Shown here in pieces: positions 1 through 8,522 of a stretch of 64,000 nucleotides of DNA (position 1 is the first letter of the stretch; each line of letters opens with the position of its first letter). The position numbers were made by a program, and so were the translations under genes. Location: contig JAHDSQ010000007.1 in NCBI GenBank assembly GCA_018432615.1, forward strand, positions 1 to 64,000. The letters are read 5' to 3'. Origin of the DNA: Clostridia bacterium. GTDB lineage: Bacteria; Bacillota; Peptococcia; DRI-13; SM3-B62. Below the pieces are notes generated by a model. It made no database searches. It was not told where the DNA came from and saw only the letters and a list, made by a program, of their open reading frames with translations.

Positions 1-84
1 AGGTGAGTAATATGCATTGTACAGCTAAGTATAAACTTAAGTATTCACTAGATGAGATTTTGAGAGAATCCATTCCTTGATTTT

Positions 85-99
85 CCACTTAATAAGTGG
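85..99. repeat. Perfect 7-bp inverted repeat across the first GTG start
   Basis: CCACTTA-A-TAAGTGG reads the same on both strands and includes the GTG at 96 used as the start of the next gene. No Shine-Dalgarno sequence precedes that GTG. The palindrome may mark a rearrangement joint or an operator; the sequence does not decide which. Confidence 0.45.
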
Positions 100-2690
100 T
101 TAAAAGGACCGCTTTACTGCTTTCTGCAGTGGAATCATATAATCAAATATACTCTTTCATGCATATACCTGGTCATATTAATGAAATCAACCATAAAGTC
201 ATTGAAAATGGTATTCTTGATATATCTGATGAAAAGCTTAGGGATAAGTTTTTTGTCGGTGTTTTAAACTCACACAATGATGAGATATACAGCTTTAGCT
301 ATGGTACTGCGAATGGTGAGTATTACGGGGCCCGCAGAAACGAAGATGGTACTACTGAAATAATGAGAAATAACGCCACTACGGGAGGTAACTCCTGGTA
401 TTATTCGGTAAACGAGGATTTAACAGCCGGGGAACTTGCCGTTCATGCAGGTGAATTTGATCCTAGGACACGTGCATGGTATCAAGCTGCACAAGCGGCA
501 GGAGGACCTGTCCTCTCCCCGGTTTATAAGCATTTTGTAATGGATGACCTGACAATTTCTGCTGCGTGGCCGGTGTATGATAATGACGGTGGATTACAGG
601 GGGTTATGGGAACACACATGCTTCTTTCGGGTATTGGGAATTTCCTTGAGGATACTGTGCGAGAATATAACGGTTATGCCATAATTATCGAGAAAAATGC
701 GGGTTATTTAATTGCCAATTCAATGGGACTAGATAATTTTACCGTTCTTCAGGACGGCACATTAAAACGTTACAATATCGGAGAAATCGGAAATGCTAAT
801 ATACAAAAAGCGTACGAACATTATAATATGGAACATGATTCGCACTTCGTTTATAAAGGCGAAAATGAGAAGCTCTATGTCAATACCCGGGAAATCCAGA
901 TGGAAGGTTTTGATTGGGTTGTAATATCTGCAATTCCCGCAGGACTTTATATGACAAGTGTTATCGAAAGTATTTATTTGACTGCTATCCTTGTTGTACT
1001 TGCCTTAGTATTATCACTCATCGTTTATAGCATTGTTACCAGAAGACTTCTGAGGCCTATGAATCAATTGCTGCATGTTTCGGCGGCATTATCCTCCGGG
1101 GATTTCTCAAAGAGAGCTGAAGTGGTTAGAAATGATGAAATCGGAAGCATATCAGAAAGTCTGAACAAAGTTGCCGATGAAATGCAGTTTCTTATAAATA
1201 ACCTTGAAGCTAATGTCAAAGAAAGAACAGAAGAATTGCATAGGGTGAACACGGCATTAGCAGAAAACAAAAATCAATTGCAGCTTATCCTGGATTCTAC
1301 TGCTGAGGCAATATACGGAATCGATTTGCAGGGAAAATGCACATTCTGTAATAATAGTAGCATTAAACTACTGGGATATAACGGCCCTGAGGAACTACTT
1401 GGGGAAAATATGCATCGCCAGATTCACCACAGTCGACGCGGTGGAACACCCTTTCCTGTTCATGAGTGCAAAATCTATCAGTCAATTAAACAGGGTAAGG
1501 GTTTCGAAGCTAACGATGAGGTATTCTGGAGGGCTGACGGGACTTGCTTTGACGTAGAATACCATTCATATCCTCAGATAATTAACGATAAAGTTGTTGG
1601 TGGGGTTATAAACTTTACAGACATCACCGAGCGCAAAAAAAGGGAAGAAGAAATACGATATCTGAGTTGCCATGATACATTAACAGGTCTGCACAATAGA
1701 AAGTGCTTCGAGGAAAACCTTATTGAAATTGACACCCCGGATAATCTGCCGATGTCGGTCATTTTTGCGGATATTAACGGGCTGAAAATGACTAATGATA
1801 TATTCGGGCATGCGGCCGGAGATGCCTTAATTAAAAAGTCTTCCGAAATATTGGTACAGTCCTGCAGGGAAAATGATATGATTGCACGTGTTGGCGGCGA
1901 TGAGTTTATAATTCTATTGCCAAAGACAAATGAGGAAGATACGAAGAAGATTCTTTCACGAATCAATTCCGGTTTTTTAAATGCGCGTGTGGCTGCAATA
2001 AAGTGCAGTATTTCCCTCGGTAGCGATACGAAAGTAAGTGCAGAGCAGTCTTTAGAAGAAATAATGACCGATGCGGAAAATGCCATGTACAAGGATAAGA
2101 CCATGAACCGCAAATCGGTAAATATGGAGATTATCAATACTATAGTAGAAACACTGCATGCAAAGAGTATCAGGGAAAAGCAGCATTCAATCGCTGTTAG
2201 AGAACTATGCGGCGAAATCGGCTCTGCTTTACAGCTTGCGGACCCGGAAATAAACAAATTAAAGCGAGCCGGCTACTTGCACGATATCGGCAAAATCGTA
2301 CTAGATGAAAGCATCTTATCCAGAGAAACTTTGACAGAGGAAGAACAAGAAAAAATGCGACAGCATCCTGTTGTTGGATATCGCATCTCGAACCTTTTTG
2401 ATGATACGCTGGATCTGGCAGAATATATCTATAACCACCATGAAAGGTGGGACGGCAAAGGATATCCCAGGGGGCTTAAAGGTGAACAAATTCCTCTGAT
2501 ATCCAGAGTGATATCAATTGCAGAGACCTACGATCGTGTGTTGAACAAAGGAGAACTTTCAAAGGTAGAAAGCAAAACAGTTGCAATTAAAGTTATCAAA
2601 GAGGGAGCCGGGAAGCAATTTGATCCCGAAATTGCCGAATTGTTTATTCGGATGATGGAGAAGGAGAAAGGGAACATTTCATATGAATAA
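96..2690 (+). CDS. dCache-HAMP-PAS-GGDEF-HD-GYP cyclic-di-GMP signalling protein, N-terminus apparently truncated
   Basis: Domains in order: an extracytoplasmic dCache-like sensor (about residues 10-285), one membrane helix (about 292-313), HAMP and coiled coil (to about 385), PAS (about 394-512), GGDEF (about 525-680) and HD-GYP (about 685-850). The GGDEF motif is intact at 600-604, with an RxxD inhibitory site (REND) five residues before it. The HD pair at 729-730 and a GKGYP motif near 790 are present, so both c-di-GMP synthesis and hydrolysis are possible. Proteins of this type normally begin with a membrane helix before the sensor. Here the sensor starts almost at once, from a GTG without ribosome site, so the 5' end looks lost. 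The last 8 bases overlap ktrB, which suggests co-transcription with K+ uptake. Activity and topology are uncertain. Confidence 0.82.
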   Translation: MVKRTALLLSAVESYNQIYSFMHIPGHINEINHKVIENGILDISDEKLRDKFFVGVLNSHNDEIYSFSYGTANGEYYGARRNEDGTTEIMRNNATTGGNSWYYSVNEDLTAGELAVHAGEFDPRTRAWYQAAQAAGGPVLSPVYKHFVMDDLTISAAWPVYDNDGGLQGVMGTHMLLSGIGNFLEDTVREYNGYAIIIEKNAGYLIANSMGLDNFTVLQDGTLKRYNIGEIGNANIQKAYEHYNMEHDSHFVYKGENEKLYVNTREIQMEGFDWVVISAIPAGLYMTSVIESIYLTAILVVLALVLSLIVYSIVTRRLLRPMNQLLHVSAALSSGDFSKRAEVVRNDEIGSISESLNKVADEMQFLINNLEANVKERTEELHRVNTALAENKNQLQLILDSTAEAIYGIDLQGKCTFCNNSSIKLLGYNGPEELLGENMHRQIHHSRRGGTPFPVHECKIYQSIKQGKGFEANDEVFWRADGTCFDVEYHSYPQIINDKVVGGVINFTDITERKKREEEIRYLSCHDTLTGLHNRKCFEENLIEIDTPDNLPMSVIFADINGLKMTNDIFGHAAGDALIKKSSEILVQSCRENDMIARVGGDEFIILLPKTNEEDTKKILSRINSGFLNARVAAIKCSISLGSDTKVSAEQSLEEIMTDAENAMYKDKTMNRKSVNMEIINTIVETLHAKSIREKQHSIAVRELCGEIGSALQLADPEINKLKRAGYLHDIGKIVLDESILSRETLTEEEQEKMRQHPVVGYRISNLFDDTLDLAEYIYNHHERWDGKGYPRGLKGEQIPLISRVISIAETYDRVLNKGELSKVESKTVAIKVIKEGAGKQFDPEIAELFIRMMEKEKGNISYE

Positions 2691-4068
2691 TACTCCGATG
2701 TTGCTTCCGAAAATCTCAAAGTTAAAGTTGTTCAAACTGACGCCCGCGAGAATCATTCTGCTTGGTTTTTCTCTTGTGATTCTGATTGGTGCTGTTATGC
2801 TTTACCTTCCCTTCAGTTCGCAGGAAGGCTTGAGTGTCAGTTTTACCGACGCTCTTTTCACCTCGGTTTCCTCCGTTTGTGTTACCGGACTTGTAGTGGC
2901 AGATACTAATACACAATGGTCCGCCTTTGGTAAAGTCATTATTCTGCTGTTGATACAAATTGGGGCCTTAGGCATTATGTCGGTAGTAACACTGTTTTCC
3001 GTGTTTACCGGTAAAAAATTGGGTTTGCGGGACAGACTAACAATACAGGAATCCATTAATAATTTTAGTCTCGGAGGGATAGTCAGAACATTTCAAGGCA
3101 TTTTAATCGTTACGATAGGTGTTGAGGTATTAGGAACATTGGTGTTCTTAACGGAGTTCGTCCCGCTTTTTGGGTTGAAGGAAGGGCTGGCCAAGAGTGT
3201 TTTTCATGCCGTTTCTTCTTTCTGCAATGCCGGATTTGATATCTTTGGTAGCGGAACTAATCCTTTCACAAGCCTGGTTGAGTTCAACAACAGACCACTG
3301 GTAATCCTCACAACCAGTCTGCTTATTATCATTGGCGGATTAGGCTTTATTGTTTGGAATGACCTGGCAGTCAAACGCAAGTTTTCGAAGCTTACCCTCC
3401 ACTCCAAGCTCGTGATCGTCACATCATGTTTTCTTTTGCTCCTGGGAACACTGGGTTTTCTTCTGTTTGAATATAATAATTTCGCAACAATCGGAAACAT
3501 GCCGTTTGGGACCAAACTTTTGAATTCCTTTTTCCAATCGGTGACGACTAGGACAGCTGGATTTAACACTATTCCTACCGGAGAAATGAATGAGACCACG
3601 AATTTTCTGGCGATGATTTTAATGTTTATCGGAGGAGCTCCCGGCTCGACAGCCGGAGGGATAAAGGTAACGACCTTCAGCATAATTATTCTAACGGTGC
3701 TAGGATTTTCCAAGGGAAGAGAAGAAGTATACGCTTTTGGAAGGAAAGTACCGGAAGGAATAATAATAAAATCCCTGGTTGTTATCGTATTGGGTTTGTT
3801 TACGGTAGCTACTGTTACCACCCTTTTGCTCTACCTCAATGACGTTACATTTTTGCAGTCTCTCTATGAAGTGGTTTCGGCCTTGGCCAACGTAGGGTTG
3901 TCCACCGGGATTACCTCCGGATTGTCCACGTTGAGTAAGTATCTACTAATGATAACGATGCTTATAGGGAGAATCGGTCCATTTACAGCGATTATAGCCT
4001 TTACTGCAAAGCAGGATAATCAAAAGGCAACATATCAGTACCCGGAAGGCAAGATAACAGTGGGATAG
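2683..4068 (+). CDS. ktrB: Trk/Ktr-type K+ uptake channel subunit
   Basis: Membrane pore subunit of a Ktr K+ transporter. The four selectivity-filter glycines expected of the KtrB/TrkH family are visible in VCVTGL (Gly69), CNAGFD (near 184), RTAGFN (near 293) and ANVGLS (near 404), spread over four M1-P-M2 repeats. At 461 residues it matches KtrB rather than the longer TrkH. It starts inside the preceding signalling gene with GGAG-rich sequence upstream, and ktrA follows 11 bases after its stop. Known Ktr systems are often Na+-dependent and gated by nucleotide binding to KtrA. Confidence 0.93.
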   Translation: MNNTPMLLPKISKLKLFKLTPARIILLGFSLVILIGAVMLYLPFSSQEGLSVSFTDALFTSVSSVCVTGLVVADTNTQWSAFGKVIILLLIQIGALGIMSVVTLFSVFTGKKLGLRDRLTIQESINNFSLGGIVRTFQGILIVTIGVEVLGTLVFLTEFVPLFGLKEGLAKSVFHAVSSFCNAGFDIFGSGTNPFTSLVEFNNRPLVILTTSLLIIIGGLGFIVWNDLAVKRKFSKLTLHSKLVIVTSCFLLLLGTLGFLLFEYNNFATIGNMPFGTKLLNSFFQSVTTRTAGFNTIPTGEMNETTNFLAMILMFIGGAPGSTAGGIKVTTFSIIILTVLGFSKGREEVYAFGRKVPEGIIIKSLVVIVLGLFTVATVTTLLLYLNDVTFLQSLYEVVSALANVGLSTGITSGLSTLSKYLLMITMLIGRIGPFTAIIAFTAKQDNQKATYQYPEGKITVG

Positions 4069-4079
4069 GAGTTGTTTTT

Positions 4080-4733
4080 ATGAAGTCATTTATCATCTTA
4101 GGACTGGGGAGGTTCGGTATCAGCTTGGCCAGGACCCTGATAGAATTAGGGCATGAGGTTTTGGGTGCCGATATTGACGGCACGTTGGTCAAAAGATATG
4201 CGGATGAACTGACCCATATCGTCGAAGCGGACATTACCAGTGAGGAATTTTTAAGCTCTTTGGATGTGGCAAAGTTCGATGGGGTGGTTGTTGCCGTTTC
4301 GTCAAACCTGCAGGTCAGTATCATGACAACACTGATGCTGAAGGATATGGAGACTGAATACATACTGGCCAAAGCCCAGAATGATTTCCATACGAGATTA
4401 TTGTATAGAATAGGGGTTAATGCGGTGATTCTCCCGGAAAAAGATATGGGCGTAAAGGTAGCCCACAATCTTGTAGCAGATAAGTTCCTGGATATGATCG
4501 AAATTTCCCAAGACCACAGTATTGTGAACATGCACTCTCCGGAAAATTGGATCGGTAAATCCCTGGGGGATTTGGCTATAATAAAAAGGAAGGGGCTTAA
4601 TGTTTTAGCGGTAAGAAATACCGAAGATGAAACGGTGGTGCTTCCTGACGAGAAAACGGTGATTTCCGAAGGAGATATCGTTACTGTGATGGGAGAAAAC
4701 GGGGACTTAAAGAAATTGGAGAGCAAAGGGTAA
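4080..4733 (+). CDS. ktrA: KtrA/TrkA regulatory subunit with two RCK domains
   Basis: Cytoplasmic gating ring subunit partnering KtrB. RCK_N Rossmann fold at residues 1-125 with the dinucleotide-binding motif GLGRFG near residues 8-13 and an acidic residue ending strand 2 (ADID). RCK_C (TrkA_C) occupies about 135-215. The length of 217 residues is normal for KtrA. The family binds ATP/ADP or NAD(H) in RCK_N, and in Firmicutes RCK_C commonly binds c-di-AMP; that ligand is inferred, not seen. The gene lies directly after ktrB. Confidence 0.92.
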   Translation: MKSFIILGLGRFGISLARTLIELGHEVLGADIDGTLVKRYADELTHIVEADITSEEFLSSLDVAKFDGVVVAVSSNLQVSIMTTLMLKDMETEYILAKAQNDFHTRLLYRIGVNAVILPEKDMGVKVAHNLVADKFLDMIEISQDHSIVNMHSPENWIGKSLGDLAIIKRKGLNVLAVRNTEDETVVLPDEKTVISEGDIVTVMGENGDLKKLESKG

Positions 4734-4781
4734 ACCGCAAGCAGGAATGATTTGAACAATTATAAACAGAGGAGCATATTG

Positions 4782-5732
4782 ATGGAAAAAGAAATTTATT
4801 TGGCCGGAGGATGCTTTTGGGGTATTGAAAAATATTTGTCGCTCATAAAAGGCGTTATAGGCACAGAGGTGGGTTATGCCAATGGTAACAAAGAAAATCC
4901 GACTTATGAAGAAGTGTGTACCCAGAATACCCATCATGCGGAAACGGTCAAAGTGTTGTACGACCCAAAAGAGGCTAGTCTTGATTTCATTTTGAGGCTT
5001 TTTTATGATGTGATCGATCCTGTAGCCAAAAACCGTCAGGGCAATGATATTGGTACTCAGTATCGTACAGGTGTTTACTACACAGACGAAAGGGATAGGG
5101 AAATAATCACGGATTCCTTGCAAGAACTTCAACGCAGGTATGATAGGCCGCTGGCAATCGAAGTGATGCCCCTTGCAAATTATTACCCTGCCGAAGAGTA
5201 CCACCAAAAGTATTTAGATAAAAAACCTTTTGGTTATTGCCATATTAGCAAAGAACAATTCAAGAAAGCAAAAGAAGCAGAAGATCATACAGCGAGATAC
5301 AAAGTAAAGCCTAAAACGGTTTTAAAAGAAAACCTTACGGATATGCAGTATGATGTCACGCAAAACAATGCCACGGAACCGCCTTTTAGAAATGAATTCC
5401 ATGATAATTATCGGGAAGGTATCTATGTGGATGTAACTACAGGAGAGCCACTTTTTTCCTCGCAGGATAAATTTAAATCAGGTAGCGGATGGCCGAGTTT
5501 TTCTAAGCCGATAAGCCCTGAATCCTTAAAGGAAGTGGCAGATGAGAGTTATGGTATGGGAAGGATAGAAGTACGGAGCAGCATAGGTGATGCGCATCTG
5601 GGGCATGTTTTTACCGACGGTCCAAGTGAATTTGGGGGATTGCGGTATTGTATCAACAGCGCAGCGCTTGTTTTTATCCCTAAAGAGAAGATGGAAGAGA
5701 AAGGCTATGGATATTTGCTCGATAGGTTGTGA
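4782..5732 (+). CDS. msrAB: Bifunctional peptide methionine sulfoxide reductase MsrA-MsrB
   Basis: Repairs both epimers of oxidised methionine. The N-terminal MsrA domain has the catalytic GCFWG motif (Cys11) and the C-terminal MsrB domain carries GLRYCIN (Cys290). MsrB lacks the two CxxC pairs that bind zinc in many homologues, so it is the zinc-free form. ATG 4782 is chosen because AGAGGAG lies 7 bases upstream; the TTG at 4752 has no such site. It follows ktrA by 48 bases and may share its transcript. A strong terminator follows. Confidence 0.93.
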   Translation: MEKEIYLAGGCFWGIEKYLSLIKGVIGTEVGYANGNKENPTYEEVCTQNTHHAETVKVLYDPKEASLDFILRLFYDVIDPVAKNRQGNDIGTQYRTGVYYTDERDREIITDSLQELQRRYDRPLAIEVMPLANYYPAEEYHQKYLDKKPFGYCHISKEQFKKAKEAEDHTARYKVKPKTVLKENLTDMQYDVTQNNATEPPFRNEFHDNYREGIYVDVTTGEPLFSSQDKFKSGSGWPSFSKPISPESLKEVADESYGMGRIEVRSSIGDAHLGHVFTDGPSEFGGLRYCINSAALVFIPKEKMEEKGYGYLLDRL

Positions 5733-5762
5733 AATATTTCTAGAGTAAAAATAATACAAAGG

Positions 5763-5795
5763 GGTCCTCCTCCAAAAAGGAGGGCCTTTTGTTTT
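5763..5795 (+). terminator. Rho-independent terminator after msrAB
   Basis: GGTCCTCC (5763-5770) pairs with GGAGGGCC (5779-5786), with one G-U pair, and is followed by TTTTGTTTT. It closes the signalling/ktr/msr group. Confidence 0.85.
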
Positions 5796-5844
5796 GCCGA
5801 ACCGATCAGCCGAACTGATAAATTGTATCACATGAAATATTACA

Positions 5845-5873
5845 TTGACACACATAGTAATATGCCATATAAT
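5845..5873 (+). promoter_or_regulatory. Consensus sigma-A promoter with palindrome at the -10, upstream of padR
   Basis: TTGACA (5845-5850), 17-base spacer, TATAAT (5868-5873): an exact match to the housekeeping consensus. The palindrome ATATG-C-CATAT (5860-5870) overlaps the -10. A PadR dimer bound there would block initiation, so autorepression is a reasonable inference. Confidence 0.8.
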
Positions 5874-5893
5874 GCAATAGAGGAGGGATTATG

Positions 5894-6226
5894 ATGGCCA
5901 ATGACAGTATCAGCAGCGATTTAATACGAGGGCATATAGATACCATCATTTTAAAGGTTTTGCTTGATGGCGACAGTTACGGCTACGAGATAATAAAGTC
6001 GATATCCCAAAAAAGCAATAAAGAATATGAACTAAAAGAGCCATCACTTTATACAAGCTTAAAACGGCTTGAAAAAGGAAATTTGATTCAAAGTTACTGG
6101 GGTGAAGAGTCTCAAGGAGCCAGGCGGAAATACTATCACATTACAGAAGCAGGTAAAACAGAGTTAAATAAATATATTGAGCAATGGCTTGCGGCTCAAA
6201 GAATTATTAATGCGATCTTATTGTAA
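5894..6226 (+). CDS. PadR-family transcriptional regulator
   Basis: Small winged-helix repressor of about 110 residues. The family's conserved features are visible: the N-terminal LKVLLDGDSYGYEI segment, the EPSLYTSLKRLEK recognition helix, and the wing ending GARRKYYHIT. The second of two tandem ATG codons (5894) is preferred because AGGAGGG lies 6 bases upstream; ATG 5891 would be only 3 bases away. It is followed 14 bases later by a HAAS-type membrane protein, the usual partner of this PadR class. The ligand is unknown. Confidence 0.9.
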   Translation: MANDSISSDLIRGHIDTIILKVLLDGDSYGYEIIKSISQKSNKEYELKEPSLYTSLKRLEKGNLIQSYWGEESQGARRKYYHITEAGKTELNKYIEQWLAAQRIINAILL

Positions 6227-6240
6227 AGAGGGGATTATAA

Positions 6241-6897
6241 ATGGATGAATTAAAAAAATATACAGAGGCATTGTTTGCCCATCAGCCACAAACCTCAAAG
6301 GTTCAGGATTTAAAGGACGAAATCTACGGTAATCTATTGGCAAAAAAGCAAGATCTTATCAGTCAGGGCTATGCGGAGTCCGAGGCCATCGTTAAGACAA
6401 AAGACAGCATTTTGTCTGTTGACAATATTATTGAAGGTAATCAATTGACTTATATAAATCGCTTTAAAACAGAGTGTTGGCAGACACTTTTACTGTATGG
6501 AAGTGTACTCTGGATACTGTCGATTCCAACGATCATCATGGCAAGGATACCTTTTTCAATCATCACATTTTTTACTGTGATTTTCTTTGGGATATCTTAT
6601 TTGAACAGTAAAAAGAATAATCAGGATGAGGTGGCTTTTGTTAACGGAAATCGGTATAAGAAAATGAGCAGAACGGTTTGGATTATTTGGTTTATATTTT
6701 TTGTTGTATCTACGGTAACAGTTACTGCCGTAATGTTTGGCAGTAATATTTGGTTTGCACGGCCCATTCGGATTACCGGTCCTTATGCGTTTGCTTCCGT
6801 AGCAGTCAGATATTATATTCCGGCCGTTACTGTTCTTCTGCCTATTGCTATAGGTAGTTTTCCTAAAATGTTGGCAAACAATGAAAGGAAAGATTAA
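6241..6897 (+). CDS. HAAS/permease-prefix-domain membrane protein
   Basis: The N-terminal cytoplasmic part (about residues 1-75) resembles the HAAS or permease-prefix domain that accompanies PadR regulators (VQDLKDEIYGNLLAKK and a repeated acidic helix). Four hydrophobic segments follow to residue 218. The family is thought to link a PadR repressor to an envelope or drug-stress signal, but the mechanism is poorly known. It starts at ATG 6241 after GAGGGG, just behind padR. Called by pattern recognition, not by alignment. Confidence 0.7.
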   Translation: MDELKKYTEALFAHQPQTSKVQDLKDEIYGNLLAKKQDLISQGYAESEAIVKTKDSILSVDNIIEGNQLTYINRFKTECWQTLLLYGSVLWILSIPTIIMARIPFSIITFFTVIFFGISYLNSKKNNQDEVAFVNGNRYKKMSRTVWIIWFIFFVVSTVTVTAVMFGSNIWFARPIRITGPYAFASVAVRYYIPAVTVLLPIAIGSFPKMLANNERKD

Positions 6898-6898
6898 A

Positions 6899-7441
6899 AT
6901 GGATAAAAGAAATAAGCTCATAATAGTCTTGCTCATAATCGGGGTTTTGGCATTTTGCACCGTACAATTTATCATCATCCCTCATAACAAGGCAAAGCAA
7001 GATGAGTACAACGCCAGGCAAAACGATTCGCTTACCCACGATATTGAAAATATCCTGTCTTATAAAAGCGCTTATATCGGCGATGCCAGCAATAATGCAA
7101 ATCTTTTTACCCGTCTGCCGTTAAACAGTGTCCCCAGGAAATTCAAGATTGATCCCGATGACTGTTTTCTTACTATCTATTATCTTGATACGCTCAGGAA
7201 TATCGGGGAAACCAAAGTGCACAGAGATTTGGTATACAATTCGGTGTCCGCTATGGCGTTAATCGATAACCTTAAGCAGATTACCTACGGGTTTTCCGGC
7301 GCTACATTTATCTTTACAAGGGAAGAGATAGAAAACTCCTTTGACCATGATTTATCTTCGCTTTTAAACAAAGAAACCTGGAATGAAAAAGTCCAAAGCA
7401 AGCTGCATGATTCGGATTTTGTCAGCAGATTTTATGAGTAA
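6899..7441 (+). CDS. Membrane-anchored DUF4825-like protein
   Basis: An N-terminal membrane helix (about residues 5-25) precedes an extracytoplasmic domain with the YIGDASNNANLFTRLPL pattern of DUF4825 and a later TIYY strand. The function of that family is unknown. ATG 6899 is preferred over 6881 because AAAGGA sits just upstream and the extra residues look like linker. It overlaps the end of the HAAS gene closely, so padR, HAAS and DUF4825 form one transcription unit. Confidence 0.65.
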   Translation: MDKRNKLIIVLLIIGVLAFCTVQFIIIPHNKAKQDEYNARQNDSLTHDIENILSYKSAYIGDASNNANLFTRLPLNSVPRKFKIDPDDCFLTIYYLDTLRNIGETKVHRDLVYNSVSAMALIDNLKQITYGFSGATFIFTREEIENSFDHDLSSLLNKETWNEKVQSKLHDSDFVSRFYE

Positions 7442-7472
7442 TAATTAGCGGCAGTAGTGACAGGAGGGTTGA

Positions 7473-7913
7473 GTGGAATTGAGAATCGTCATTGAAGAGC
7501 CGCAGGACGGTGAAGAAGAACAAATAGTAATCAAATGCCGTGAGATGACCGTCGAGCTTCTTCGCATCATAGGCATGCTGAAAGCACAGGATGCTCTTGT
7601 GGCCTACGATGGGAATAAGATCCATCGCATCAGGCCAAATGGTGTTTACTATATCGAGGTCGTTGATAACAAAACATTCCTTTATTGTAAAAATGAGGTG
7701 TACGAGTCAAAGCAGAAGCTTTATGAGTTGGAGGAGGCTTTGGTGAATACCGACTTTTTAAGGATTTCCAAGTCTGTGATACTAAACTTGAGCAAGGTTA
7801 AATCACTCAGTCCCGCGTTGAACGGAAGATTTGAAGCGCTGTTGGACAACGGCGAAAGGATTATTGTTTCACGGCAGTATATGAGTGATTTGAAAAAAAG
7901 ACTCGGTATTTAG
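7473..7913 (+). CDS. LytTR-domain DNA-binding regulator
   Basis: A 146-residue protein with a C-terminal LytTR domain (about residues 45-146); the FLRISKSVILNLSKVKSL stretch and the VSRQYMSDLKKRL ending are typical. The N-terminal 45 residues are too short for a response-regulator receiver, so it belongs to the stand-alone LytTR group encoded beside DUF3021 membrane proteins. GTG 7473 follows AGGAGGG. The next gene starts 12 bases after its stop. Confidence 0.88.
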   Translation: MELRIVIEEPQDGEEEQIVIKCREMTVELLRIIGMLKAQDALVAYDGNKIHRIRPNGVYYIEVVDNKTFLYCKNEVYESKQKLYELEEALVNTDFLRISKSVILNLSKVKSLSPALNGRFEALLDNGERIIVSRQYMSDLKKRLGI

Positions 7914-7924
7914 GAGGGTAGAGA

Positions 7925-8356
7925 ATGCGTATAGAAGAATTGTTAAAAACGATGTTACGGTCCTTTTTTATCATTACAACGGGTATTACCGTTTCGACGT
8001 ATGTGTTTTGTCTGCTGTTTTACCCTGATGCCGTTTTTACGCTGAATGATATTGCAAGAATACTGCTGATGGCTTTGGCCAGCGATATGGCACATGTCAT
8101 ATTCCTGTCACGCAGGGAACTTAGTAAAAAGCAAATGTTGCTCCGCAAGATCATTCATTTGCTGGTCTTGTCGGCGATGCTCTTGTATTTTGCGTTTCTA
8201 TGGGATTGGGTCAAGCTTAACAAGGCCGGAGAGGTTGTTGTGTTCCTCTTTTTTGTCTGGACAGTGTATGTAGTTGTTTATTTAATGACCAGTTACCGGG
8301 ATAAAAAACTGACTGAAAGAATCAACAGCAGATTGAAGGAACGGTACCGTTCCTAA
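7925..8356 (+). CDS. DUF3021 membrane protein
   Basis: Four predicted membrane helices in 143 residues, with a basic C-terminal tail (ERINSRLKERYRS). DUF3021 proteins are typically encoded next to a LytTR regulator and often restrain it; that role is inferred from gene order. It is the second gene of the LytTR pair and is followed by a strong terminator. Confidence 0.82.
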   Translation: MRIEELLKTMLRSFFIITTGITVSTYVFCLLFYPDAVFTLNDIARILLMALASDMAHVIFLSRRELSKKQMLLRKIIHLLVLSAMLLYFAFLWDWVKLNKAGEVVVFLFFVWTVYVVVYLMTSYRDKKLTERINSRLKERYRS

Positions 8357-8392
8357 ATATATTGTTTCTAAATAAACTATTGCGATCCAATG

Positions 8393-8429
8393 GGGTGGTT
8401 GGCTGATTACAGCTTACCACCCTTTTTTT
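8393..8429 (+). terminator. Rho-independent terminator after LytTR/DUF3021
   Basis: Left arm 8393-8405 and right arm 8410-8422 pair over 13 positions, with two G-U pairs in the middle, and are followed by seven T residues. Confidence 0.9.
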
Positions 8430-8473
8430 GCATCTTGCCTTGTTATGCTTACATCTTACCGTTTCACGTATTG

Positions 8474-8491
8474 AAAGGCCAAAAGGCCTTT
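8474..8491. repeat. AAAGGCC inverted repeat before the ABC exporter genes
   Basis: AAAGGCC (8474-8480) and GGCCTTT (8485-8491) form a perfect 7-bp inverted repeat with a four-A loop, 32 bases upstream of the ABC ATPase start. It could be an operator or a small hairpin in the leader. No T-run follows. Confidence 0.4.
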
Positions 8492-8522
8492 GTTATAGTT
8501 GCTTCGGAAAGGGGATATTACG

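Noticed and set aside
3-80. Short open frame ending in TGA at 78-80, possibly the tail of an upstream gene
   Set aside because: Only 25 codons are visible, with no family resemblance; the window start prevents a decision.
1574-2257. 227-codon open frame on the minus strand
   Set aside because: It is the antisense shadow of the GGDEF/HD-GYP gene, whose plus-strand motifs are intact.
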